From the NCBI RefSeq assembly GCF_003940805.1, contig NZ_CP034328.1, positions 992,001 through 1,056,000 on the forward strand: a DNA stretch of 64,000 bases. Reading direction: 5' to 3'. The position numbers and the translations under genes were made by a program. The DNA is from Tabrizicola piscis. Its GTDB lineage: Bacteria; Pseudomonadota; Alphaproteobacteria; Rhodobacterales; Rhodobacteraceae. How positions within the stretch are numbered: position 1 is the stretch's first letter; the number at the start of each line of letters is the position of its first letter. The notes beneath the pieces are model-generated. The model ran no database searches. It was given only the letters and a program-made list of their open reading frames with translations, and was not told the DNA's origin. Shown here in pieces: positions 10,150 to 19,700 of this stretch.

Positions 10150-10266
10150 CACCTCCCCTCCCCCTCGTGGGGAGGGGATGGGGGTGGGGGGCCCACTGCA
10201 AGATCCGACGCGGCTTTTGCTGGGGCCCCCCCACCCCATCCCTCCCCCACAAAGGCGGGAGGGAGG
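10150..10266. repeat. G/C-rich paired-hairpin repeat, copy 2 (urtB-urtC gap)
   Basis: This is a second copy of the element at 8022. It starts with the same CACCTCCCCTCCCCCT arm and GGGGAGGGGATGGGGG, and ends with CCCTCCCCCACAAAGG and a G-rich arm. The middle part differs between the copies. The copy sits in the urtB-urtC gap, so both unusually long gaps of the urt operon are filled by the same repeat family. Confidence 0.75.
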
Positions 10267-10312
10267 CGTTTTCCTCGGCAAGCCATCGCCCTTCGGCAAC
10301 AGAGGCGGCCCG

Positions 10313-11548
10313 ATGACCCGCAAGAGCTTTTTCGCCCAGAACCCCTCTGCCCTGATCTTCATCGCCTGTCTTGCGCTCTTCACCCTCGCCGTGACTATCG
10401 CGTCCGAGGCTTACGGTGTGGGCTTTCTCTCAACCTCATTCGTCAAGACCCTTGGAAAGACGCTCTGCCTTTGCCTTGTCGCCCTCGCGATGGACCTGAT
10501 CTGGGGCTATGCGGGCATCCTTTCCCTCGGCCACATGGCCTTCTTCGCCCTTGGCGGCTACATGATCGGCATGTGGCTGATGTACGCGCGGACCGAGGAG
10601 ATCGTGGTCACGGCCCTGGCCCAAAGCGGCCTGCCCGCAACCCCGGAGGAGGTCACCCAAGGCATCGCCACCCAGATCTTCGGTGTCGTCGGGTCCTCCG
10701 ACCTGCCGGTGATCTGGAGCTTTGCCCACTCTCTTCCCCTGCAACTGATGCTAGCGCTGGCTGTCCCAGGCCTTCTTGCATTGGTTTTTGGCTGGCTTGC
10801 CTTCCGGTCCCGCGTGACGGGGGTTTACCTGTCGATCCTGACTCAGGCGATGACTCTCGCCCTTGCGCTGTACCTGTTCCAGAACGATAGCGGCCTGCGT
10901 GGCAACAACGGGCTTTCGGGACTACAGAACCTGCCGGGGCTTGCCGATACGTCACAGGATGCCGTTTCGATGTGGTTCTTCTGGGCCTCGGCTGCAGCCC
11001 TTGGCTTGGGCTACCTCACGCTCAGCTGGATCGTGTCGGGCAAGTTCGGTTCAGTCATCCGTGCGATCCGGGATGATGAGGCGCGGGTGCGGTTCCTTGG
11101 CTACCCGGTGGAAATCTACAAGCTGTTCATTTTCACCCTGACCGCCCTGATCGCGGCCCTTGCCGGTGTGCTGTATTACCCGCAGGCAGGGATCATCAAC
11201 CCGGCGGAATTGGCCCCCATCGCGTCGATCTACCTTGCGGTCTGGGTGGCCATCGGTGGCAGGGGCAGGCTTTACGGGGCGGTCATCGGGGCGGCTTTCG
11301 TATCGCTTCTGTCCAGTGTCTTCACCTCGGGCCGCTTGCCGAACATCCCGCTTGGGCCGGTTTCGTTGAACTGGGTCGACTGGTGGCTTGTCCTGCTTGG
11401 CGCGGCCTTTGTTGCCGTCACGCTTTTCGCCCCAAAGGGGATCGGCGGCCTTTTCGACCGGTTCCAGCGGATCGGGACACCCGACCGCAAGGGTGCGCAG
11501 CTTGGCCCTGATGACGGCAGTCTGCAGGAACAGGAGGGGCGGACATGA
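10313..11548 (+). CDS. urtC: Urea ABC transporter permease UrtC
   Basis: This is the second membrane subunit of the urea importer, LivM-like, 411 residues with about ten hydrophobic segments. The LivM signature DLIWGYAGILSLGHMAFFALGG begins near residue 60, and SWIVSGKFGSVIRAIRDDE lies in the ATPase-contact region. The open frame extends upstream to 10178, but that part is translated hairpin repeat. The ATG at 10313, giving MTRKSFF, is therefore the sensible start. The 3' end overlaps urtD by four bases (ATGA). Confidence 0.92.
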   Translation: MTRKSFFAQNPSALIFIACLALFTLAVTIASEAYGVGFLSTSFVKTLGKTLCLCLVALAMDLIWGYAGILSLGHMAFFALGGYMIGMWLMYARTEEIVVTALAQSGLPATPEEVTQGIATQIFGVVGSSDLPVIWSFAHSLPLQLMLALAVPGLLALVFGWLAFRSRVTGVYLSILTQAMTLALALYLFQNDSGLRGNNGLSGLQNLPGLADTSQDAVSMWFFWASAAALGLGYLTLSWIVSGKFGSVIRAIRDDEARVRFLGYPVEIYKLFIFTLTALIAALAGVLYYPQAGIINPAELAPIASIYLAVWVAIGGRGRLYGAVIGAAFVSLLSSVFTSGRLPNIPLGPVSLNWVDWWLVLLGAAFVAVTLFAPKGIGGLFDRFQRIGTPDRKGAQLGPDDGSLQEQEGRT

Positions 11549-12288
11549 CGGCCCTGCTTGAGGTTTCCGGTGTCTCTGTCACCTTTGACGGCTTTCGCGC
11601 GATCAACAATCTGTCATTTTCGATCGGCGACGCGGAACTTCGCGCCATCATCGGGCCGAATGGTGCAGGCAAGACGACCTTCATGGACATCGTGACCGGC
11701 AAGACCAGACCCGATCAGGGCAGCGTGACCTTCGGCGAACGCTCGGTTTCGCTGCTGTCCATGAACGAGGCGCAGATCGCCCGTGAAGGCGTGGGCCGCA
11801 AGTTCCAGCGCCCCACCGTGTTCGAGGATCAGACTGTCGAAGCCAACCTGATCCTGGCCCTGAAAGCCCCGCGCAGCCCGTGGCGGGTGCTGCTTTGGAA
11901 ACCGCAAGCCTCCGACCTTGACCGGGTCCGCGCCCTTGCAGACGAAGTCGGCCTTGCCGATCATTTGCAGCGCAAGTCGGGCGAGCTGAGCCACGGCCAG
12001 AAGCAATGGCTGGAGATTGCAATGCTGCTGGCCCAGGAACCGCGCCTCTTGCTGGTCGACGAACCGGCCGCGGGGATGACCCCGGCCGAACGGGAACAGA
12101 CGACAACCCTGTTGGTCAGTCTGGCCAAGACGCGCGCCGTCGTGGTGGTGGAACATGATATGGAATTTGTCCGCAGGCTCAAATGCCGGGTAACGGTCCT
12201 GCATGAAGGCAGCGTGCTGGCCGAGGGCTCGCTTGATCACGTCACACGCGATCCACAGGTGATCAGCGTCTATCTGGGGCGTGGATAA
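11545..12288 (+). CDS. urtD: Urea ABC transporter ATP-binding protein UrtD
   Basis: This is a LivG-like ATPase of 247 residues. Walker A is GPNGAGKTT near residue 36, the signature region reads LSHGQKQWLEI near residue 150, and Walker B is LLLVDEPAAGMT near residue 170. The substitution of Ser-His for Ser-Gly in the signature (LSHGQ) is the usual form in UrtD proteins. It works in the cytoplasm with UrtE on the UrtBC channel. It overlaps urtC by four bases, and its TAA stop shares one base with the urtE ATG. Confidence 0.92.
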   Translation: MTALLEVSGVSVTFDGFRAINNLSFSIGDAELRAIIGPNGAGKTTFMDIVTGKTRPDQGSVTFGERSVSLLSMNEAQIAREGVGRKFQRPTVFEDQTVEANLILALKAPRSPWRVLLWKPQASDLDRVRALADEVGLADHLQRKSGELSHGQKQWLEIAMLLAQEPRLLLVDEPAAGMTPAEREQTTTLLVSLAKTRAVVVVEHDMEFVRRLKCRVTVLHEGSVLAEGSLDHVTRDPQVISVYLGRG

Positions 12289-12983
12289 TGCTGGAAACCC
12301 AAGGCCTTACTCTGCACTACGGTGGCAGCCAGATTCTGCACGGCATCGACTTTGCGGCCAAGACCGGCGAAGTGACCTGCATCATGGGGCCAAACGGCGT
12401 CGGCAAGACGTCGTTCCTCAAGGCCTTGGCGGGCACCCACCCCCGGTCTGGCGGCACGGTTACGCTGGACGGCCAGACCCTGCCCGTGTCGCGCGCGCAA
12501 GACATGGCGCGGCGCGGCTTGTCGGTGGTGCCGCAGGGCCGGATGATCTTTCCCTTGCTAACAGTGCGCGAAAACCTTGAGACGGCCTTCGCTGTCCTGC
12601 CCAAGGCGGACCACCAGATCCCCGATGAGGTGTTTACGCTGTTCCCGATCCTGAAGGACTTCCTGCACCGTCGCGGGGGCGACCTGTCCGGTGGGCAACA
12701 GCAGCAACTTGCCATCGCCCGCGCCTTGATCATGAAGCCGAAGGTGCTGCTCCTGGACGAGCCGACCGAGGGCATCCAGCCCAATGTTATCCAGCAGATC
12801 GGCCATGTGCTGGAATATCTCAAGGCCAAGGGCGACATGGCAATCGTTCTGGTCGAGCAGTATTTCGAATTCGCCTATGGTTTGGCGGATCAGGTCTATG
12901 TCTTCCGGCGCGGCACTGTGTCCGCTTCGGGACGGACCGACAGCTTCGACAAGGCCGCGCTGCGAGCGGCAGTTTCCGTCTGA
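12288..12983 (+). CDS. urtE: Urea ABC transporter ATP-binding protein UrtE
   Basis: This is a LivF-like ATPase of 231 residues, the last subunit of the urea importer. Walker A is GPNGVGKTS near residue 34, the signature is LSGGQQQQLAIAR near residue 132, and Walker B with LLLDEPTEGIQP lies near residue 151. EGIQPNVIQQIG is characteristic of UrtE. The start codon shares one base with the urtD stop (TAATG). Urease genes, which often follow urtE, are not present; a hairpin and then an unrelated antiporter gene come next. Confidence 0.92.
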   Translation: MLETQGLTLHYGGSQILHGIDFAAKTGEVTCIMGPNGVGKTSFLKALAGTHPRSGGTVTLDGQTLPVSRAQDMARRGLSVVPQGRMIFPLLTVRENLETAFAVLPKADHQIPDEVFTLFPILKDFLHRRGGDLSGGQQQQLAIARALIMKPKVLLLDEPTEGIQPNVIQQIGHVLEYLKAKGDMAIVLVEQYFEFAYGLADQVYVFRRGTVSASGRTDSFDKAALRAAVSV

Positions 12984-12986
12984 AAC

Positions 12987-13006
12987 GGCTCCTCGGCGGA
13001 GGAGCC
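12987..13006 (+). terminator. Hairpin after urtE, probable terminator
   Basis: An 8-bp stem (GGCTCCTC pairing with GAGGAGCC) with a four-base loop begins four bases after the urtE stop codon. There is no clear T-tract after it, which is common in such GC-rich genomes. Its position at the operon end supports a transcription end point. Confidence 0.55.
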
Positions 13007-13068
13007 CGCTTCGCGTCCCTTATGGGGGCGCATAGATTGACGAACCCCGCCAAGACCTTGATAACGAC

Positions 13069-15621
13069 ATGGCTTCCCAAGGAAAAAGCCACAGCAGCGC
13101 CGCGTCGTCGGCAGTCGGTCTCAGCATGGACGTTATATCCCTTGTCGGCATTGTAGCCGTGCTGTTCATCGTGATCAGCCTGAGCGAGCCTTTGGCCGAC
13201 TGGTCGCGGCTTCCGTACACTGTGGTTCTGGCCATTCTGGGCACGCTGATCGGGATCGTCGCGACCTATCTGGTCCAGCAAGGGCAAGCAGTGTCCGAGC
13301 TTGGCCCGGCGGTGGAGGCTTTCGAGTTCAGCATTCGCGCGAATGTGTTCCTCTATGTCCTGCTGCCGACCCTGCTGTTTCAGGTGGCGCTGGGGCTGAA
13401 CCTGCGGCGGATGGCCGAGGACTGGGTGCCCATTCTGGTATTGGCAGTCGTGGCTGTGGTGGTGGCGACCTTTGCCATTGGCCTCGCGCTCCAGCCTTTC
13501 ACCACGCTGCCCCTTGTAGCCTGCCTGCTGCTGGGGTCGATCGTGGCGACGACCGACCCGTCAGCGGTTGTGTCGATCTTTCGCAACATTGCCGCGCCAC
13601 AGCGCCTGACCCGCATTGTCGAGGGCGAAAGCCTGCTGAACGACGCTGCGGCGATTGCCCTGTTCGGGTTCTTCCTGACCTTCGTGATGCTGGGCGTGCC
13701 CAATCCGACATTGAGAGATGCGCTGGTCGGCTTTCCCACGCTGATCTTCGGCGGGATCGCGACGGGCTGGTTCCTGGGGCGCATCTGCCTTGGGGTTCTG
13801 TCCTGGCTGGGTCGCTATCCGCTGGCACAGGTGTCGTTGAGCGTGGCCCTGCCCTATGCCGCCTATCTTATTGCAGATCAGGCCCTTGGCGTGTCGGGCG
13901 TGATCGCCGTGGTCATGGCGGGGATGACCTTGAACTATCTTGGACCGGGGCGCATGTCGCCCACGAACTGGACGAACCTGCGTGAAGTCTGGGATGTTCT
14001 GGCGCATTGGGCCGGGGCGCTGATCTTCCTGCTCGCGGCGCTGCTGGTGCCGAGGCTCTTGGGGGATGTGCGGCTTTACGACCTGTTCCTGATCGGTGTC
14101 GTCGTCGTGGCGGCCACTGTTGCCCGGCTGTTCATGCTTTACGGAATCCTCCCCTTGCTGACGATCCTGCGGCTGTCGCCCCGGGTGGATCCACCGTATC
14201 GCGTGGCAATCCTGTGGGGCGGTCTGCGCGGGGCGGTCACCCTTGCCCTCGCGCTGGCCGTGTCCGAGAATTTCCGCGTGCCGGCCGATGTAAAGCGTGA
14301 CGTCGGTATTCTGGCCACCGGCTTTACCCTGTTCACCCTTCTGGTGCAGGGAACGACGCTGCGCTGGGTTATTTCGCTGCTTGGGCTGGACAGGCTGGCC
14401 CCGATTGACCGGGCGCTTTCCAACCAGGTCATCGCGGTCGCGCTGCAGAACGTGCGCGAAGAGGTGGCGGAAACCGCCAAGAACCACGAGCTGACCCATG
14501 ACATCGTCCGGTCCGAAGCCAAGCGCTTTGCCGCCCGGCTGGACGGCGCGATGCAAAAGGCCGAAGCGGCCGACGACATTCCCGACCGGGACAGGATCAC
14601 TTTGGGCCTTGTCGCCCTCGCCGGGCGCGAGCGTGATCTGATCCTTGAGGCGTTCCGCGAACAGTTGATCTCAACCCGGTTGGCCGAACAGATGCTGTCG
14701 GACGCCGACCGCCTGATCGAACGCACCCGGGCCGGAGGCCGTGAGGAATATCGCGCGGCCGGGCGTCTCAGCCTTGCGCAGGGGCGCGGGTACCGGTTTG
14801 CGAACATGCTGCACAACCGGCTGCGCGTTTCGGGGATGCTGGCAGGGCTTACGGCCGACCGGTTCGAGATCCTGTTGAACCTGCGACTGATCCTGCGCGA
14901 CCTGCACGGCTATATCGACGCCAAGATCCGCCGCATCCACGGACGGCGGGTTGCCGACCTGCTGCACGAGTTGCTGAAGCGGCGTGAGGATCAGATCCAG
15001 TCCGCGCTGGAAGGCCTGCGCCTGCAATACCCCGGCTATGCCGAAGAGATTGAACGACGTTTCCTGCGCCGCACGTCGCTGCGGTTGGAAGAGCGTGAGT
15101 ACGATGTGCTGCTGGCAGACGGGATCATCGGCAAGGAACTTTACACGACCCTGAAGCAAGAGCTGGCCACCAAACGCCGGACCGTCGAGACGCGGCCGCC
15201 GCTTGACCTTGCGGTGCAGAAATCCGAACTGGTCCGCCAGTTTCCGCTGTTCACCGAGATGGACGATGAAAGCCGCCGACAGCTTTCAGCAGCGCTGCGC
15301 ACACGCTATGTCCAGCCGGGTGATGTGCTGCTGCGCAAGGGCGATGTCCCGCGCGAGGTCAGCTTTATTGCGTCGGGCGCCGTTGAAATCGACACCGCCG
15401 GGCAGAAGTTCCGGCTGGGCCGGGGCGAGATGTTCGGGCAGCTTTCGCTGCTCAGCGGCCGCACCCGCCGCACGCAGGCCACCGCCATCAGCCATACAAC
15501 GCTTCTGGTGCTGGACGAGGCGCGGTTTCGCAAACTCTTGAAGCGGAATCAGGATGTGCGGTCAGCCGTTCTGGAAAGCGCGGAACGCCGTGGCCTTGAC
15601 GCTGAGGCACTACAGCTTTGA
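13069..15621 (+). CDS. CPA1-family Na+/H+ antiporter with C-terminal cyclic-nucleotide-binding-like domain
   Basis: This 850-residue protein has an N-terminal cation:proton antiporter domain of about 12 membrane segments (residues about 20-440). The CPA1 motif EGESLLNDAAAIALF is present near residue 183, and GGLRGAVTLALAL lies near residue 385. A long charged cytoplasmic region follows (about 440-715). A cyclic-nucleotide-binding-like domain fills the end (about 725-840, FPLFTEMDDESRRQL to GEMFGQLSLLSGRTRR). It would exchange Na+ or K+ for H+ at the inner membrane, possibly gated by a nucleotide or lipid ligand. The start is uncertain: ATG at 13069 or 13126 (MDVISLVG). Confidence 0.82.
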   Translation: MASQGKSHSSAASSAVGLSMDVISLVGIVAVLFIVISLSEPLADWSRLPYTVVLAILGTLIGIVATYLVQQGQAVSELGPAVEAFEFSIRANVFLYVLLPTLLFQVALGLNLRRMAEDWVPILVLAVVAVVVATFAIGLALQPFTTLPLVACLLLGSIVATTDPSAVVSIFRNIAAPQRLTRIVEGESLLNDAAAIALFGFFLTFVMLGVPNPTLRDALVGFPTLIFGGIATGWFLGRICLGVLSWLGRYPLAQVSLSVALPYAAYLIADQALGVSGVIAVVMAGMTLNYLGPGRMSPTNWTNLREVWDVLAHWAGALIFLLAALLVPRLLGDVRLYDLFLIGVVVVAATVARLFMLYGILPLLTILRLSPRVDPPYRVAILWGGLRGAVTLALALAVSENFRVPADVKRDVGILATGFTLFTLLVQGTTLRWVISLLGLDRLAPIDRALSNQVIAVALQNVREEVAETAKNHELTHDIVRSEAKRFAARLDGAMQKAEAADDIPDRDRITLGLVALAGRERDLILEAFREQLISTRLAEQMLSDADRLIERTRAGGREEYRAAGRLSLAQGRGYRFANMLHNRLRVSGMLAGLTADRFEILLNLRLILRDLHGYIDAKIRRIHGRRVADLLHELLKRREDQIQSALEGLRLQYPGYAEEIERRFLRRTSLRLEEREYDVLLADGIIGKELYTTLKQELATKRRTVETRPPLDLAVQKSELVRQFPLFTEMDDESRRQLSAALRTRYVQPGDVLLRKGDVPREVSFIASGAVEIDTAGQKFRLGRGEMFGQLSLLSGRTRRTQATAISHTTLLVLDEARFRKLLKRNQDVRSAVLESAERRGLDAEALQL

Positions 15622-15718
15622 TCCGGCATTGCCTGCACTCTCTGGACATTCGCGCATTCCTTGAAAACTATCGCGGCGGCTTGTGGCCTTGGGCCATCAC
15701 TCATCCGGATGACCCAGA

Positions 15719-16756
15719 ATGACCAACCTTCCCCGCATCGTCTTGGCCCTTTTGATCGGGACCGTGGGCGGGGCGGCCTTCTATGCATTGAACCTGCCCT
15801 TGCCATGGATGCTGGGCGCGCTGTTCGCCACCATGGTCGCGTCGGTCGCCAAGGCACCGATCCTTGGCCCCGCCCGGATCCGGCCCGCCGTGGTTGCCGT
15901 GATCGGCGTTCTGCTTGGGTCGCGGTTCACCACTGATTTTCTTGAACAGGCCAGCGGATGGATCGGCACGGTCGCAATCCTGATGGTCTATGTCGTCGTC
16001 GTCGCGGTGGTTGTCGTGCCGTTCTACCGGTTTGTCGGCAAGTTCGACTGGGTCACAGCCTACTTCGCCGGGATGCCGGGCGGCCTGACCGAGATGATCG
16101 AGATCGGCGAGGCGAATGGCGCAAAGCCCGCCCCGATCATCCTGGCCCACAGCCTGCGGATTGTCGTGACCATTTCGCTGATCGCGATCTGGTTTCGCAT
16201 CGTGCAGGGCCAAGATGTCGGGGCATCAAGCCTTAAGGCCGAGGCAGCGCTGTCATGGCTTGATGCAGCACTTCTGCTGGCATCAGCGATCTTCGGCAGC
16301 CTGCTTGGGACATGGCTGCGCTTTCCTGCCCCCAGCTTTCTTGGCCCGCTTCTGCTGTCCGCGCTGCTTCACATCACCGGTGTCACCTCAAGCGTGCCAC
16401 CTGCCTTGCTGGTGAATGTGGCACAAGTGATCCTGGGCACGGTCCTTGGGAGCAGGTTCCTTGGCATCAGCCCAAGGACGCTTGTGCCCGCAGCGGGGCT
16501 CAGCATCGGTGCGACACTGCTCACGATGGTCCTGGCCTATGGTGCGGCTTTGGTCATGACTGCCGTCGCGGGAAGCAGCACCGATCAGGCCATGCTGGCT
16601 TTGGCACCGGGGGGGCTGACCGAGATGGGGCTGATCGCACTGGCCATTCAGGCTGACGTTGCCTTCGTCGCGCTGCACCACGTCGTGCGGATCCTGTTTG
16701 TGATCGTGCTGGCCCCGCTTGCCTTCCACATCCTTGCGCGAAGGTCTGGGAAGTGA
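15719..16756 (+). CDS. AbrB-duplication family integral membrane protein
   Basis: This 345-residue, highly hydrophobic protein belongs to the AbrB duplication family (COG3180), often misnamed ammonia monooxygenase or AbrB regulator. It is an internal repeat: GGLTEM occurs near residue 121 followed by LAHSLRIVV, and again near residue 299 followed by LHHVVRILF. About ten membrane helices are visible and there is no DNA-binding domain. A transport role is likely but no substrate is established. It is a single gene converging on the RND pump gene with about 30 bases between stops. Confidence 0.75.
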   Translation: MTNLPRIVLALLIGTVGGAAFYALNLPLPWMLGALFATMVASVAKAPILGPARIRPAVVAVIGVLLGSRFTTDFLEQASGWIGTVAILMVYVVVVAVVVVPFYRFVGKFDWVTAYFAGMPGGLTEMIEIGEANGAKPAPIILAHSLRIVVTISLIAIWFRIVQGQDVGASSLKAEAALSWLDAALLLASAIFGSLLGTWLRFPAPSFLGPLLLSALLHITGVTSSVPPALLVNVAQVILGTVLGSRFLGISPRTLVPAAGLSIGATLLTMVLAYGAALVMTAVAGSSTDQAMLALAPGGLTEMGLIALAIQADVAFVALHHVVRILFVIVLAPLAFHILARRSGK

Positions 16757-16786
16757 CCGGATGTCTGGCGACAGTTTTGAGGCATG

Positions 16787-19700
16787 TCAGGCGCCTGCGG
16801 TTTCGCGCAAGGCCACGCCACCAGGCCTGCGGCGCGGCAAGGTCAGCGCGAACATCTGCGGCGTGAAGGCAAAGGCCAGCACCACCGACAGCGCCACGCC
16901 ACCCGCAATCGACATGGCAAAGGGCGGCCAAAATCCCCCTCCGCCAAGGATCAGCGGCAGGAAGCCACCAACGGTCGTGATTGTGGTCGATGTGATGTGC
17001 CGTGCCGAGCCAGCAACCACATCGACCATTGCAGCCCGGTCCCCCGCGCTGGCGCGGGCATCCTCCTGCAGCGCAGACAGCACGATAAGTGCCGCGTTGA
17101 TCGACACCCCGATCGACCCGATGACGCCGATGATCGCATTGATCCCGAAGGGATAATCGAAAATGGCCAGCGACAGCAGCGAAAGCCCCGCCGACATGCC
17201 CGCCACGGCAAACGAGATCAGCGTCAGCCGGAAGGAATTGAACGTCATGACCACCACGGCAATCGACAGCGTGATGATCAGCCCTAGGGGCGCGACCAAG
17301 GCCTGCACCGTAGAGTTGCGGGCATCGGAATCCCCGCCGGTCTCAAGCCTTATGCCGTCTGGCGGGCTGTAGCCTTCGGCAGTCAGCAAGGCCATCGCTT
17401 CGGCCAGGGCGACGGCGGGCAAGACGCCCGGCATGAGATAAGCCTGCACCGTGTTGACCCGTTCGCCATTGCGGTGGGTGATGGTGCTTTCCGATGGCTC
17501 CAGCCGCAAGGTGCCCAGCGTGGACAACGGCACTGCGGCAAAGGTCCCCGTCGCTGCCAAAGCCGCTGCGCCGGGCGGCAGGATCGGCATGTCACCGATG
17601 GCCATCGCGTCGTCGCGCAGACCCGCCCCCAAACGGACACGGACTGGCAGTTCCTCGGTCCCTTCCAGAAGTGACCCGCCGGTGACACCTTCCAGCCCCG
17701 CCTCCATCTGCCGCGCGATCTGGCCAAGGTCGAGGCCCAGAAGCCGCGCCCGCGCCTCGTCGACATCCAATGTCAGCTTCGGGGTGCCGCCCGAGATTCC
17801 GGTGCGCACCAGTGCCACTTGTGGCACTTCGGCGAGACGGGCGCGCAGGTCGTCACCTGCAAGGCGCAAGGCGTCGATATCCTGCCCGACAAGGCGAAGT
17901 TCCACCGGTGCGTTGACCGGCGGCCCTTGGGTCAGGCCCCGGATGACGAACCGCGCCTGCACAAAGGCCGCGGGCAGATTGGCCTGCAATTCTTCCAACA
18001 ACCGTTGGGTCGCTGCAGCAGATTCGGTGCGGATCAGCGCCTGAGCAAAGGCCGGGGCCTGATCGCGGTCGCCAACCATGTTGTAATAGAAGGCCGGCGC
18101 CGACCGTCCCACCACCCACGCCACGTCAACCACGCCCTCAGCCGCCGCAAGCTTGGCGTCGATTTCGCGCACGATGCGCTGGGTCTCGACGATGCTGGTG
18201 CCGGGGGGCAGGTCCATCTCGATATGGAACTGGTCCCGGTCCACCCCCGGAAAGAACTGCGGGGTCAGGGTCGGCAAGGACACGAACCCCAGAGCCGGCA
18301 GGATCAGCGCCAGCGCCACGGTCCGCACCGGATTGGCCATCGACAAGGCCAGCACAGACCGCAGGCCGCGCATCAACAGACCGCCCCGCGCAGGCGTGCC
18401 ATCGCCGGGGCGCAGCCACCGACCAGCAAGGGCCGGGGTGATCGTGATGGCCACGAAGAAGGACCATGCCAGCATCACGATCACCGCAATGGCGATGGAG
18501 CCGACGAAATCCCCCGCAGGCCCCGGCAGCAGCAGCAGGGGCAGAAAGGAAAGGATCGTCGTGACGGTCGAGGCCAGAAGGGGCATTGCCAAGCGGCGGA
18601 CCGATTGCCCGACCGCCTCGATCGGCGGCAGGCCAGCGCGCAGGCTTTTGCCGATCTCGTCGGTCATGACAATGGCTGCATCAACCAGAAGGCCCAAGGC
18701 CACGATCAGGCCTGTGACACTCATCTGATGGATCGGCACCGCAAGGGCGTTCAGCGTAGCGACTGAGGCAAAGGTCACAACCGGAATGACCATTGCGACG
18801 ATCAGCGCGGACCGCCCGCCCAGCGTGACGAACAGTACGGCGACGACCAGCGCCACACCCATCGCCATGTTCACCCCGACTTCGACAAGGCGTTCGGCGG
18901 TATAGCGGCTTTGGTCGAACACCGTCTCGACCGAAAGGCCCCAGGGCAGGATCGCAACCTGAGCGTTCACTGCAGCGCGGACGCTTGCCATCCAGCGGTC
19001 GACCTGCAACCCTTCGCTCAGTTTGGCCGAGATCAGGATGGCGGGCGCGCCCCGGAACAAGGCCGCTTCGGCCAGCGGCAGGCGTGGCCCGCGGGTGATT
19101 TCGGCGACGTCGCCCAGAAGGGTGACTCGCCCCGCCGCATCTTCCCGCAGGACGACAGCACGCAGGCGGTCAAGCGATGTGATCTCGCCCGTAAGCCCCA
19201 GAACAAGATCGGTTGCATCGCTTCGCAACCGGCCCGACTGCACCTTGGCATCAGCGGCACGCACTGCCGCCGACACGGCATCTGCCGTCAGACCAAGCGC
19301 TGCCAGTCGGTCGGGGTTCAGGGTGACCAGCACCTCTTCATCGGGCAGCCCGTGCAGGTCGACAAGGCTTGTCCCCGGCACGCGGCGCAGGATGTCTGCC
19401 AAGGCCTCGGCCTCGCGCGCGGCACGGGTCAGGCTGAAGCCTTCAGGCATGGTCAAGGCGAAGATCGCGGCATATCCACCCGCGCCGTCGCTGTCGAAAT
19501 CCGGCTCAAGCACGCCCACGGGGAAGTCACGCTGCGCATCGGCCATGCCGTCGCGTACCTGTGCCCATAGCTGCTCGATCATCTCGGGTGCCACGGTCTC
19601 CACCAACTCGACCGAGATGACCGAGATGCCGGTGGCCGAGGTTGAGAAGACCTCGGCAATCTCGGGGATCGCGCGCAGTTCGGTTTCGATCTTTGCGGTG

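Noticed and set aside
8606..10252. 548-codon minus-strand open frame across urtB
   Set aside because: It is antisense to urtB and reads through the G/C-rich repeat; the product is His/Gly/Asp-rich shadow sequence.
8022..10266. CRISPR array
   Set aside because: There are only two copies of the element, about 2.1 kb apart, each self-complementary, with no regular spacers and no cas genes.
15719..16756. AbrB-type DNA-binding regulator
   Set aside because: The protein is hydrophobic throughout with duplicated GGLTEM motifs and no DNA-binding domain; the AbrB name in this family is misleading.
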